Part shown: in pieces, positions 35,038 to 45,739 of the stretch
Position numbering within the stretch: the first letter of the stretch is position 1
How the letters are laid out: every line of letters begins with the position of its first letter
Source: Craterostigma plantagineum
Taxonomy: Eukaryota > Streptophyta > Magnoliopsida > Lamiales > Linderniaceae
Reading direction: 5' to 3'
NCBI GenBank assembly: GCA_027422505.1
Contig: JAPQWV010001095.1
Location: forward strand, 1 to 64,000
Length of the DNA: 64,000 bases
Position numbers and translations under genes: made by a program
The notes under the pieces: model-generated
What the model was told of the DNA's origin: nothing
The model's database searches: none
Seen by the model: only the letters and a program-made list of their open reading frames with translations

Positions 35038-38000
35038 ATGGTAAGACTTAGGGGTGAAGGAAGTAGGGAATCGGATCAAGGTAGGGACCCTAATAACCCT
35101 ACCGACAGTCGGGATGCTACCATCCTGCAGCTGACTGAACTGGTCCGGCAACAGTCGGCCCAGATTCAGCAGCTGATCCAGCAACAAAATGCTGGTGGGC
35201 AATCAGCCAATCTACCTCCCCCACCTGAACGAATCGAGATGATCGGGGAGAGGTTCAGGAAGCTCAATTCTCCACTATTTGAGGATGGTGCGGACCCCAC
35301 ATCCGCCGAGGATTGGCTGAGGACGCTGGAGAACATGTTCCAGCACAGCCGCACCCCGGAAGCGAAGAAGGTCATGTGCGCTGCCTACCTGCTGAGGGGG
35401 AGCGCCGGACATTGGGGGACACCGTCTCAGCCATCGAAAATCCACTAACGATGAGCTGGGATCGGTTTAAGGAGATCTTCAGGGGAAAGTATTACACTGC
35501 GCCTGTCAGAGCTCAGCGGATGAATGAGTTCATCAACCTCCGCCAAGGAGCGATGACCGTGGCGGAGTACATTAGGAAGTTCGAGCAGCTTTCAAGGTTC
35601 GCTGCTCATATGGTTAGTACGGACGCGCTCAAGATTGAGCGGTTCATGAAAGGGTTGAAGCCCAAACTGTATCGGGATGTGAGTATGGCTGGGGTACAAG
35701 GAGCCACGTACGCTCAAGTGGCTGAGAGAGCATTAATGGCGGAGCAAGATGAGGCTAGGATTGCTCGCGCCCAAGAAGCTAAGCGCAAGTTCGCACAAGG
35801 GCCGCAGGGGAGCGGAAGTAATCCGAAGCGGCAATTCGTTGCCAAGGAAGGGAAACAGGGGCCCCAGAATCGACCTGGACCACCCCCACAGTTCAAGCCC
35901 AACCAGGGTAGACCCCAGCAGAACATACCTGTATGCCCGAAGTGCGCACGGAGGCACCTGGGAGTCTGCAACTCCCAGAATGCGGTCTGCTACAAGTGCG
36001 GCAAGACAGGCCATTACTTAAGGGCATGTCTGGAAGGTGGATCCGGAAGCCAAGCTAGGAACCAGATAGAACCGCCAAGGGTACCGGCCAGGGTCTACAC
36101 CATTACCTCCGAAGAAGCAGAAAATAACCCGGCCGTGGTGACAGGTACCCTCCTCGTTTACCAAACCCCCACATGCATCCTAGTCGACTCGGGGGCGACT
36201 CATTCCTTTGCATCCGTTAAGTACGTCACAAGGGTAGGAGTTACGCCTCACCGAGCTGAGTGCGAATTTAGGGTAACCGTTCCGAACGGGAATCCCACCC
36301 AAACTAATCAAGTGTTACGAGATTGCCCAATAGTAATCGGGAATAAGGAACTACCCATCGACCTCATAATTATCCCTATGAATGATTATGAGGTGATCCT
36401 TGGAATGGATTGGCTATCGAAGTACGGAGCCGTCATAGACTGCCACCGCAAGATAGTCACGCTCAATATGGATGGTAATGATCCCCTTAAGTTCGTAGGA
36501 ACTAGCAAGGGGACTATGATGCCTAGGATATCAGCGTTGAAAGCTCAACGACTGATCAGGTCAGGATGCGAAGCCTACCTGGTATTTGCTATCAAGTCGG
36601 AAGAGAACGCCTCCTCGAAACTCGAGGAAGTGCCAATAGTTAAGGACTTCCCCGACGTATTTCCCGAAGAGTTACCGGGACTACCACCCGAACGGGAAAT
36701 AGAGTTCGTTATAGATCTGGTACCTGGAGCGGCACCAGTATCTAAGACCCCATATCGGCTAGCACCGACGGAGATGAAGGAATTAAAGGATCAACTCGAC
36801 GAACTCATGCAGAAGGAGTTCATACAGCCGAGTTTCTCTCCTTGGGGAGCGCCGGTGCTATTCGTGAAAAAGAAAGACGGATCCATGCGATTGTGCATAG
36901 ACTACAGGGAGCTGAACAAGTTAACGATCAAGAACAAGTACCCACTCCCTAGGATAGACGATCTGTTCGATCAACTGCAAGGTGCAACGGTCTTCTCTAA
37001 GATCGACTTAAGATCGGGCTATCATCAACTAAGGATCCGGAAGGAAGATGTCCCGAAGACGGCCTTTAGTACCCGTTATGGCCACTACGAGTTTCTGGTG
37101 ATGCCATTCGGGCTGACTAATGCGCCCGCAGCCTTTATGGACTTAATGAACCGGGTGTTCAAGCCATATTTAGATAGGTTTGTCATCGTCTTCATTGATG
37201 ACATCCTAATCTACTCGAAGACGAAGGAGGAGCACGAAGAACACCTGAGGACAGTTCTAGGAATACTACGGGAGAAGCAACTATACGCCAAGTTCAAGAA
37301 GTGCGAATTTTGGCTCGACCAAGTCGCCTTCTTGGGGCATGTAGTGTCAGGAGAGGGGATCTCAGTAGACCCAAAGAAGATAGAAGCTATTAGCAATTGG
37401 CCCAGGCCGACGAATGTGACGGAAATACGAAGTTTCCTCGGTCTGGCAGGATACTATAGGAAGTTCATAAAGGACTTCTCAAAGATAGCATCGACACTGA
37501 CGAGGCTGACTAAGAAGAATACGCCATTTCAGTGGACCGTGGAATGTGAACGGAGTTTCAAAGAGCTGAAGGAAAGGCTTACGACGGCCCCAGTTCTCAC
37601 AATTCCCTCGGGAACTGGAGGGTTCACCGTTTATAGCGATGCGTCGAAGAACGGGTTAGGGTGTGTGCTAATGCAGAACGGGAATGTAATAGCATACGCC
37701 TCTCGTCAACTAAAGGAATACGAGAAGAATTACCCGACGCACGACTTAGAATTGGCTGCAGTAGTTTGGGAAGTTTATAGGATTTGTGTAAACAGGGTAA
37801 CAGTGAGCTTATATGGCTGCAGTAGTTTTGCTCTCAAGATCTGGAGGCACTACCTCTATGGAGAGCGATGTGAGATATACACTGACCACAAGAGCCTCAA
37901 GTATTTCTTTACGCAAAAGGAGCTGAATATGAGGCAGAGAAGGTGGTTAGAACTAGTCAAGGACTACGACTGTGTAATCAACTACCACCCAGGCAAGGCG

Positions 38001-39563
38001 AACGTAGTAGCCGATGCCTTAAGCCGAAAAGCAGTTAGTGCAGAACTGCAACTGCTGGAAGTAGAAGTCGTACGGTTAGGCGAAGTTGAGGCGCAGCTAG
38101 CGGCATTAACTTTGCAACCAACACGTTGGAGCAAATTAAGGCAGCATTAGGAGCAGATGAGTTGTATGCGAAAGTTAAGGAGGCATAGCCGGAACAAACG
38201 ACTAGAGACCTTATGATACGGGAAGACGAACGATTATACTTCAAGAACCGGTTGTATGTGCCAGACGACGCCGAACTACGACGGCTAATAATGACGGAAG
38301 CACATGCTACGGCATACTCGGTACATCCAGGAGCAACGAAGATGTACAGAGGCTTAAAGGAGAACTACTGGTGGCCAGGCATGAAAAAGGACATCGCGAC
38401 CTTCGTGAGTCAGTGCCTGACGTGCCAGCAGATCAAGGCCGAGCATCAAAGGCCGGCGGGGAACCCTACAACCGTTACCCATTCCGGAATGGAAATGGGA
38501 TAACATTACCATGGACTTCGAAGTAGGACTGCCGAGGAATACGAAAGGGCACGACGCGATTTGGGTAATCGTCGATCGATTAACAAAGTCTGCCCATTTC
38601 CTGCCAATTAGCATGACGTACTCCATGGAACGATACGCGGAGCTCTATATCCAAGAAATAGTACGACTGCATGGCGTTCCATCGTCGATAGTCTCGGATC
38701 GCGACTCCAGATTTCTATCGAAATTCTGGACGAGCTTGCAAAAGGCGATGGGAACAAAGTTGTCCTTTAGTACCGCCTACCATCCGCAGACGGACGGTCA
38801 ATCCGAGCGGACGATACAGACATTGGAGGACATGCTCCGAGCATGTGTACTCGATTTCAAAGGAAATTGGAGTAGATACCTCCCACTGATCGAGTTCTCA
38901 TACAATAATAGCTACCACGTCACCATCGGGATGGCACCGTACGAAGCGCTATACGGGCGTAGGTGCCGATCCCCAGTGCATTGGGACGAGGTTGGTGAAC
39001 GGGCACTGTTAGGTCCCGACATCGTAAGAGAAATGACGGAAGCTATAACCACCATACGAGAAAGAATGCAAACGGCACAGAGTCGACAGAAGAGCTACGC
39101 AGACCGAAGACGTCGACCGTTGGAATTTGAAGAAGGCGATATGGTGTTCGTAAAAGTATCGCCGATGAAGGGTGTAAAGAGGTTCGGGAAGAAAGGAAAG
39201 CTAAGTCCTAGGTACATAGGACCATTTAGGATACTGAAAAGAGTAGGCGAGGTAGCATACCAATTGGAGCTACCTGCTTCATTAGCACAAGTGCATGACG
39301 TGTTCCACGTCTCAACCCTACGGAAGTACTTAGCCGATCCGAACCACGTGCTAAGAAACGAGTCCCTACATCAACAATTGAAGCCGGATCTGAGTTACGA
39401 GGAGACTCCGGTGGAGATATTGATGTACGAGACTAAGAAGCTTAGGAATAAGGATATTCCCTTAGTGAAAGTACAGTGGCGGAACCAGTCCACGGAAGAA
39501 GCCACATGGGAACGGGAGGACGAAATGAGAATTCGTTATCCCGAGTTGTTTCACACGGGCTGA
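35038..39563 (+). pseudogene. G3 gag-pol polyprotein with several frameshifts and a stop
   Basis: The start is ATG 35038 (MVRLRGEGS). Domains: gag; CCHC knuckle [14 protein letters not shown] (about 35987-36028); protease VDSGATHSF (about 36182-36208); RT with [10 protein letters not shown] (about 37190-37220); RNase H (SDASKNGLG, about 37636); integrase with HHCC finger (about 38300-38440), first Asp at 38514, VSDRDSRF (38690) and the Glu in TDGQSERT; chromodomain-like end ([16 protein letters not shown], about 39472). Lesions: 1-nt deletion near 35415, 61-bp insertion at 37768-37828, frameshift near 38124, TAG at 38186-38188, 1-nt insertion near 38459. The longest open stretch, 35313-38150, covers gag to RNase H. 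Confidence 0.93.
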
Positions 39564-39585
39564 TTTCGGGGGCGAAATCCTCCTT

Positions 39586-39598
39586 AAGGGGGGGAGGA
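39586..39598 (+). other. G3 polypurine tract
   Basis: AAGGGGGGGAGGA lies directly before the 3' LTR. The preceding bases form ATTTCG-GGGG-CGAAAT and TCCTCC-TTAA-GG inverted repeats, so the tract can fold into a hairpin. Confidence 0.88.
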
Positions 39599-42500
39599 TG
39601 TAGGACCCCGGTCCCCGCAAATTAGGTCTGCCAATAAATTAAGTGTATGCTTTACGTAATTTAATGATAATTGCGTTTATGTTGAATGTCTATGTGATGT
39701 ATGAATTTTTATGCTCGTGAATTATACGTGAATTTCACGAAATTAAGTGTCAATGATTTTCGCGCTCATGATGACTCAAATTTGTGAGGGGTAATTTTCG
39801 AAATATCAAAGGAAACAACTCATAATAGCTAAATGGGAAATTTCTAGAAAATCTGTTGGTCTTATGGTAGAGGTTTGGTATTATAGACATAAGGTCGCGG
39901 GTTCGAGTCTCAAGCACTAAATTTCTAGAATTTATGTTGGGCTAGGAATTTATTTTTGAACATATTATGATATGGACCTCCAAGTGGGCTAAAATTCGAA
40001 TTAGGCCCAATTGTGAGAAATACCCAAAATGGGAGACAAGTTTCCCCAAATTAAGGGAAAACCACGCCTATACCATGTCCACCCCTTAACATGGAGAAAA
40101 TATCTAGCCAAAATTCCCAAACCCCAAAAAACCCCACCTAAGAAATAACGAAAAGCAAGAAGGAAAGGAGAAAGAAGCCGAGACAGAATTCGGACAAAGA
40201 GCACTCAAATTAGCCTAGGACTTTGAAGTTGGTAAGTAAAATACTCTTCCCTAAGCTCTTAAATTCGTACCCTAGGTGTAGTTGGAGATCATTAATGATA
40301 TTAAATGCAAGTAGTTGAAGAAAGGCACGAAAACCCTAGGAATGGACCATAGGTCCGAGATTAAGTTGTTATTTGGGGCAAGATAGGGACCAAAGAGCTT
40401 AAGGTGCGATTTAGAACTTAGGAGTTGTGTTTTTAAGTTAGGAATCGTACGATTTTGGTAGAGAAGGAACCCTTAGAACTTAGAAAATTCTGGGAGGATC
40501 TAATGATGAGGGTGATTTTGGGAAGAAGATTGAAAACTTAGTAAATCGGGCGATTTAGAGGTAATACTAACACACGGCGAAGTGCTACAAGTGAGGAATC
40601 GATTAAATTAAAATGTATGGAACGATTTAATCGTGCGATTTAAGCTCAAAAAGAAATAGGGCGATTTGCGGGGCATTAAAACCCTAGAAATCGGGCGAAA
40701 TGTCGAGCATGCATGCATGAAATCGGCCAAGCTAAGGTGACGTCAACGCGCGGCGATTTCCATCCTTTAAGACCACAAATCGGGCGAAACAAGCCACATG
40801 CAAGAATCAAATCGGGCGATTTGTTGAGCAATGAGAGCAATCGGCGATTCCAGATTCCACACGCCACAAATCGGGCGAATCCATCCCATGTATGACAAGT
40901 CGGGCGAAAGCCATTCAAATAGGCACAAATCGGACGATTAGGACAGAAACTCCACGTGGCAATTGGAAAACAAATCGCCGAAAACCAGTTCAACAATCAC
41001 CAAATCGGGCGACTTGGAAGATGGAAGAAGATCTCGGCGATTTGAGGGATTCCATGCAAACTGGAAATCGGGCGATTTGATACCTTGAGAAATCTCGGCG
41101 ATTTGAGGACTTACAATGTCATGAAATCGGGCAAATTGCATGAAGGTGAAATCGGACACATCCATGCTAAGTACAAATCGGGCGAATAAACGAGATTGCA
41201 TGCAAGATTTAATCGGGCGATTTCGTGTTAATACCAATCGATCGAAATCAGCCCATAAGAGATCAAATTGAGCGATTAATAGACTTTCATACCATGTATC
41301 GGGCGACTCGAATAAATCGAACAGCACTTAGATATTTCGCCGAGCCCCTTAGATTAAAAGTTAGTACTAACATAACTTAGAAATTGTTGGGGCGGGAAAT
41401 TAGCCTAGACTCGAAGCTAACGATTTATAGTCTAGCGAAATTAATGAAGCCAAATAATTCAATTCGACCTAAGTATAATGAAGGCGCAATACTAATACGA
41501 TATTATTTATGCTTAAAGGTCGTACGTTAGGAGCAAACGGGGAAAATATCAGTTGCGCTCGGACGACAAGTAAGTAGAAATTCAACTACGACACGTAACT
41601 TGCCTGCGTCCAATTATGTGAATTACGTGCTCGTGTATTTTCTATGAAATGCGTACGTATGATATGATTTATTTCTATGCATGATAGTATGATTTGCATA
41701 TGTACATGAGCATAGCATGAGCACTTGCACGCATGAGTAGTATGCAAGGAGCAAGGTATGAGCGTGCATAAGATCGCCTGTGTGCGATGTATATTCGCCG
41801 ATATTGGCGTTTGTGTCGACTCGAATGAAGAGTCACGGCTTCCCCTATGCAGCCTTTAAGGCCTGAATAAGAGGCTACTCTAAGGCCTGAATAAGAGGCT
41901 ACCCTAAGGCCTGAATAAGAGGCTACTCTAAGGCCTGAATAAGAGGCTGGGGAATACCCCGTATGCGGGAAGTACAACCTGGAGGATGCGGCCGGGGCAC
42001 ACGCTAAGTAAGGGAAGATGCCTTCGGGTGACCTTCTAGCGTGTAAAGCACTACCCGGAGAGAAGATGCCTTCGGGTGATCTCCGAGGTCAGTGGCCTCG
42101 GTGGTCGCTACCAGCGTGAAGCACCCGCGTGGAGGCCACACTGAGAAAGGGAAGATTCCTTCGGGTGACCTTCGAGTGTGTGAACCTCCACATACGTACA
42201 AATCCCTCGTGGATTGAGATCTCAATGATATGGCGCATAGTGGGAATTGAAAGCCGAGGGCCCGTATGAAATAAGAGTATAAGAAAAAGAGTAAGAGCGT
42301 AAGAAAAGAGTACGAGTATGAGAAAAGAGTATGAGCGTTAGGAAACGACGGCGTGGATTGTCGATCGTTAGGACACGTGCATTCATGCATAATTTCTGCT
42401 TACTGAGCCTCGGTGGCTCATTTGTTTATGTTACGTGTTGTAGGTACTGACGATCACGGTACGTGATCAGATTTTTATGCGAGGCCGATCTTTTGACGCT

Positions 42501-42786
42501 ATCCGACCGCTTTTGAGGTGGGAGTGTGTGTATGGATGACGACCTGTGAAGGCCGGGCGCATAGGGAGCTTTTGGCTGCACACACACACGTACATTTTAT
42601 TTTGTAGACAAGGACATGATGAAGATGTCGAACGATGTAGAACATTCTTTTGACATGTATATAAGACTTCCGCATGCACGATTAAAATGAAAAATTTTAT
42701 CCGCATTTTTACGCACTCGCACAATAACTAAGCATTAACACTTAGAATTAGAACGGAATACGAGGGCGGGACGACGGGTCCTGACA
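39599..42786 (+). repeat. G3 3' LTR (contains the tRNA-like insertion)
   Basis: It has the same modules as the 5' LTR: motif array about 40540-41310, donor-like site about 41571, 24-bp repeats about 41857-41948, stem-loop and acceptor-like site about 42405-42443. It lacks the SINE and carries a 69-bp insertion at 39850-39918. Confidence 0.94.
39850..39918 (+). mobile_element. 69-bp tRNA-like insertion with 12-bp TSD
   Basis: It is flanked by AAATTTCTAGAA on both sides (39838-39849 and 39919-39930); the 5' LTR has the site once (about 31795). The insert has an A-box-like TTGGTCTTATGGTAGAGG and B box GGTTCGAGTC at tRNA spacing, and it ends without poly(A). It resembles a tRNA-Gly body more than other tRNAs by eye. 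It is either a very short tRNA-derived retrosequence or a truncated SINE head; it has no good acceptor stem, so it is not called as a functional tRNA. Confidence 0.8.
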
Positions 42787-42791
42787 GGGGA

Positions 42792-43009
42792 CTCTGGCTC
42801 AGCCCTACGGCTGGATTCGGCCACATGTTCACTACGAGTTCTTGGCATTATTCAACTATTATCTATAATAAATAACATAAGGCACATATCAGATAACACG
42901 TAGTAACATAATCAAGCATTTAACTTACAGGACAGGCTGGTTCTCCAGGCTTTTTAGCGGCAGTACGTGGACAGTCTTCAGAACCTAAAGCCTAAGCTCT
43001 GATACCACC
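42792..43009 (-). other. G2 5' leader and gag start, with PBS
   Basis: This is the remaining piece of the G2 internal region between G3 and the right LTR. It contains the gag ATG complement at 42846-42848, a leader, and the iMet PBS complement GCTCTGATACCA at 42996-43007, two bases from the LTR. Confidence 0.85.
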
Positions 43010-44164
43010 TGTAGCGACCCTCGTTTTCTAATTAAGGTTAGTGGCGGATTTTCGCAACGTAAGTCGCGGAAGACCCGTCTAATAAAAACTTTTTCCTAAA
43101 AGGTAATAATTCAACAAAATATTATTTTACATAGTAGTATCTGTACAACGGGCGTAGCCCCAAAATGTCAAAAGAACAAAACCCTATTATCGCTCCACAG
43201 GTCTTCATCCATGTACCGCCCCGCCCTCAAAAGTCCGTGGAGCACCGCCACCAGCCGCCTCAGTCTTGACGCGCGTCGGCGCCAGACTCAGTACCTACAA
43301 CACATAAACACTGAGCGATTTGCCCAGTAGGTGAATAAAAATGCATGTATGCACGTGAACGCTCCTTCCCGATCCCAATATCTCGCATGCAATGTTCACT
43401 CTTTCTTTTCCACTTTCCTATCTCAAATCATACAATACAGGGCCCTAGGTCAGACTCCGCACCTCGCGCGCCTATAACATGACGGAAGCTTACACTAGTA
43501 GCGTTTTGACGTTCACACAACTGCCCTACTAGGTCGCTCTTCCGTAAGCGGTAGCCTACGCCACAGCGTTTTGACGTTCACGCAACTGCCCTGTCAGGTC
43601 GCTCATTCCGCTAAAACTACAATCACGACGGTTTTGCACCTCGGGACGTTCACGCCCGAGTAGACAGATCGATCACGCCTGTCTGCCGTCAGGTGTCATA
43701 TGAGTACCAACCTCGACTCCTCAACGAATCAACAATCGCAATCATCTCAGTCTACCCCGCTCGTCAATATCTCAAATCGTCACCGTTTCAATATGGTATA
43801 AATATCTCACCCCTGTGATATGATATGCATATGCCATGCATATAAACGTGATAACATAAAAACATATTTTCACGTGAGACATACGTAAAACACGTAAATC
43901 ATCGAAGCACATAAAAGCACATAAATCAGATAAGTGTTTACGCATTGTAGATGAATAATTCACCTACCTGTCCTCCTGATAAAATTAGTCACGTAATCTG
44001 GTAAATTCCCTACGCTTCGAACTTCTGAGTATTTGAAATATTATCATATCAATATTTGTTAAATCATGTAAGTCTAAAATTCTCGAACCCTAATTATTAA
44101 AACACTAAAAATATCAAAAACCCTAAAATAATGAAAACCTAAAATTCCTAAAAATGCTAAAATT

Positions 44165-45739
44165 CTGAAGCGTACCAATAGGCCGGGTGAGCTGACTCCA
44201 CCTAGGTCTTCGTCGACGGATACCTTTCAGGTTCAGGTCGGGGTGCCCAAGTCGCTGTTGGTGCTTTGGCTCATGGGCGATTGGGTTGAACTCGGCAGCG
44301 AGACACACCGGTGAGGGCTTCTCTTCTTCGGTGACCGGTACTGATATCTCGGCTGCGGGATCGGGGAAAGATCGTGCATCTAGTGAGAGTGAGGTTCCAA
44401 CTAGGGTTTCTTCCTCGCCTGTTCATGCTGGCGGGACGGCTGTTTCTGGGCGTAACTCTCAGCCCCGGTTTGTTTCTGGGCGCAAGGCTGGGCATTTATC
44501 TTCAGCGGTTGGGCCTGGGGGTACTCAAAGAATGGCCCCGAGGACTGGTTCGGATACTTCTTTACCCCCTAAGAATGGTGATGGAGGAGCTGGGGGTTCC
44601 TCTTTTGCGCAAGTCCTAACGGGGAGACGTATTCGACCACAACAGCGAACGGCGCTTAGTTTCACTCCTCCCACTGTTGTTGATGGGGGTGGCAGTTGTT
44701 TGTCCTACGTGGGAGTTGCTAAGCAAGGGCTGGATAGATGGAACCACACTTTGGTGGGTTATTTTCTTGGACGGCGGCCCTATTTCCCCTTCGTGGAGAA
44801 GTTCGTTCGATCATCTTGGGCGGGTGTGGAAGAGGTTCAGGCCACGATCAACGGCTTTTTTATTTTCAGGTTTGACTCGGATAAGTCGATGACGGCGGCT
44901 CTCGAGGGAGGTCCTTGGTTATGGCAGGGGCAGCCCCTCTTCTTGGAAGCTTGGAGGCCCGGCATGTCGTTCGAGCGAAAGGAACATACGGAGGTTCCGT
45001 TGTGGGTCAAGCTTAGGAATATCCCAATGAATTTTGGACCCCCGCGGGCTTGGGCATCGTAGCTAGTGCCGTTGGGCAGCCGCTTTTCGCCGACGGCATT
45101 ACTATGAGTGCTACTCGTATCGACTATGCTCGGGTCTGTATCATTAAGGACCTAAAGACGGAGTTTATTGAGAAGTTTAATATTAGGCTGCCCTCTGAGG
45201 ATGGGAGTCCACGTGGGATGGTTCCGGTTACTGTGGAGTACGAATGGAAGCCTTCTAAGTGTACGAGGTGTGATACGTGGACCCATTCGGATGGTTCTTG
45301 CCCGATGGCCAAGAAGATTACTGCGGTTAAGGCCACTCATCCTAATGAGAAGCGGGAGAGGCAGCCCACCTTGGGTAACGCGATTCGGGTTCCTAGGCCT
45401 AGAGATGATGATTGGCGACAGGTTGGGCCGAGGGGCAAGATTTCCGTTGGTTCTCACCAGGCGGCTACGGTTCATCCGGTGGCTTCTACACAGGAGGCGA
45501 CTACGAGTTCTCGTGGGACTGACCCTCTGTGCCCCTCGGCTGAGACTAGTGATGAGACTAGTGATGATGAGCTCCGGGCTGAGGCGGAGCGTAATGCATT
45601 TTTCTGGGGTAACGCAAGTACCCCTTCCATGCTTTGTCTGATGTTGATGATGAGTGCGCTTCTGAGGGTCCTAAAGCAGCCCTTCCGGACGGTTTATCAT
45701 GATCGCGCTCGCCTCGTGGAATGTGAGGGGTCTCAATAA
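44165..45739 (+). pseudogene. LINE-2 ORF1, truncated and frameshifted
   Basis: It has no start codon because of the 5' truncation. The DUF4283 domain and CCHC knuckle (CTRCDTWTHSDGSCP) are recognisable, in the frames 44286-45062 and 45050-45739. There is a 1-nt loss at about 44223, the family-wide 1-nt lesion at about 45032, and a 1-nt loss at about 45617 that shifts the last residues. It is therefore non-functional. Confidence 0.85.

Larger units (their letters stand above)
31553..42786 (+). mobile_element. G3: Ty3/gypsy chromovirus inserted in G2 gag
   Basis: A complete plus-strand element of 11.2 kb with TSD GGGGA (31548-31552 and 42787-42791). The 5' LTR is 3,332 bp and the 3' LTR 3,188 bp. 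The difference is explained almost exactly by a SINE plus TSD (224 bp) in the left LTR and a tRNA-like insertion plus TSD (81 bp) in the right LTR. PBS, gag-pol and PPT are in the standard order. The LTRs are otherwise nearly identical, so it is a young insertion into the older G2. Confidence 0.95.
26955..42848 (-). pseudogene. G2 gag-pol polyprotein, degraded and interrupted by a SINE and by G3
   Basis: The gag start is at about 42848 on the far side of G3, and G3 inserted roughly 20 codons later. The rest is read in fragments on the minus strand: gag (31373-31540, 30812-31021), CCHC knuckle CFRCGKMGHYARNC and protease DSGATHSF (30364-30738), protease/RT linker (29980-30252), RT (29557-29820 and 28899-29468, with [11 protein letters not shown]), RNase H and integrase (27740-28759, 27310-27834). 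Each break between fragments is a small indel or substitution, except the SINE at 28671-28883 inside the RNase H region. Same lineage as G1 and G3. Confidence 0.88.
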
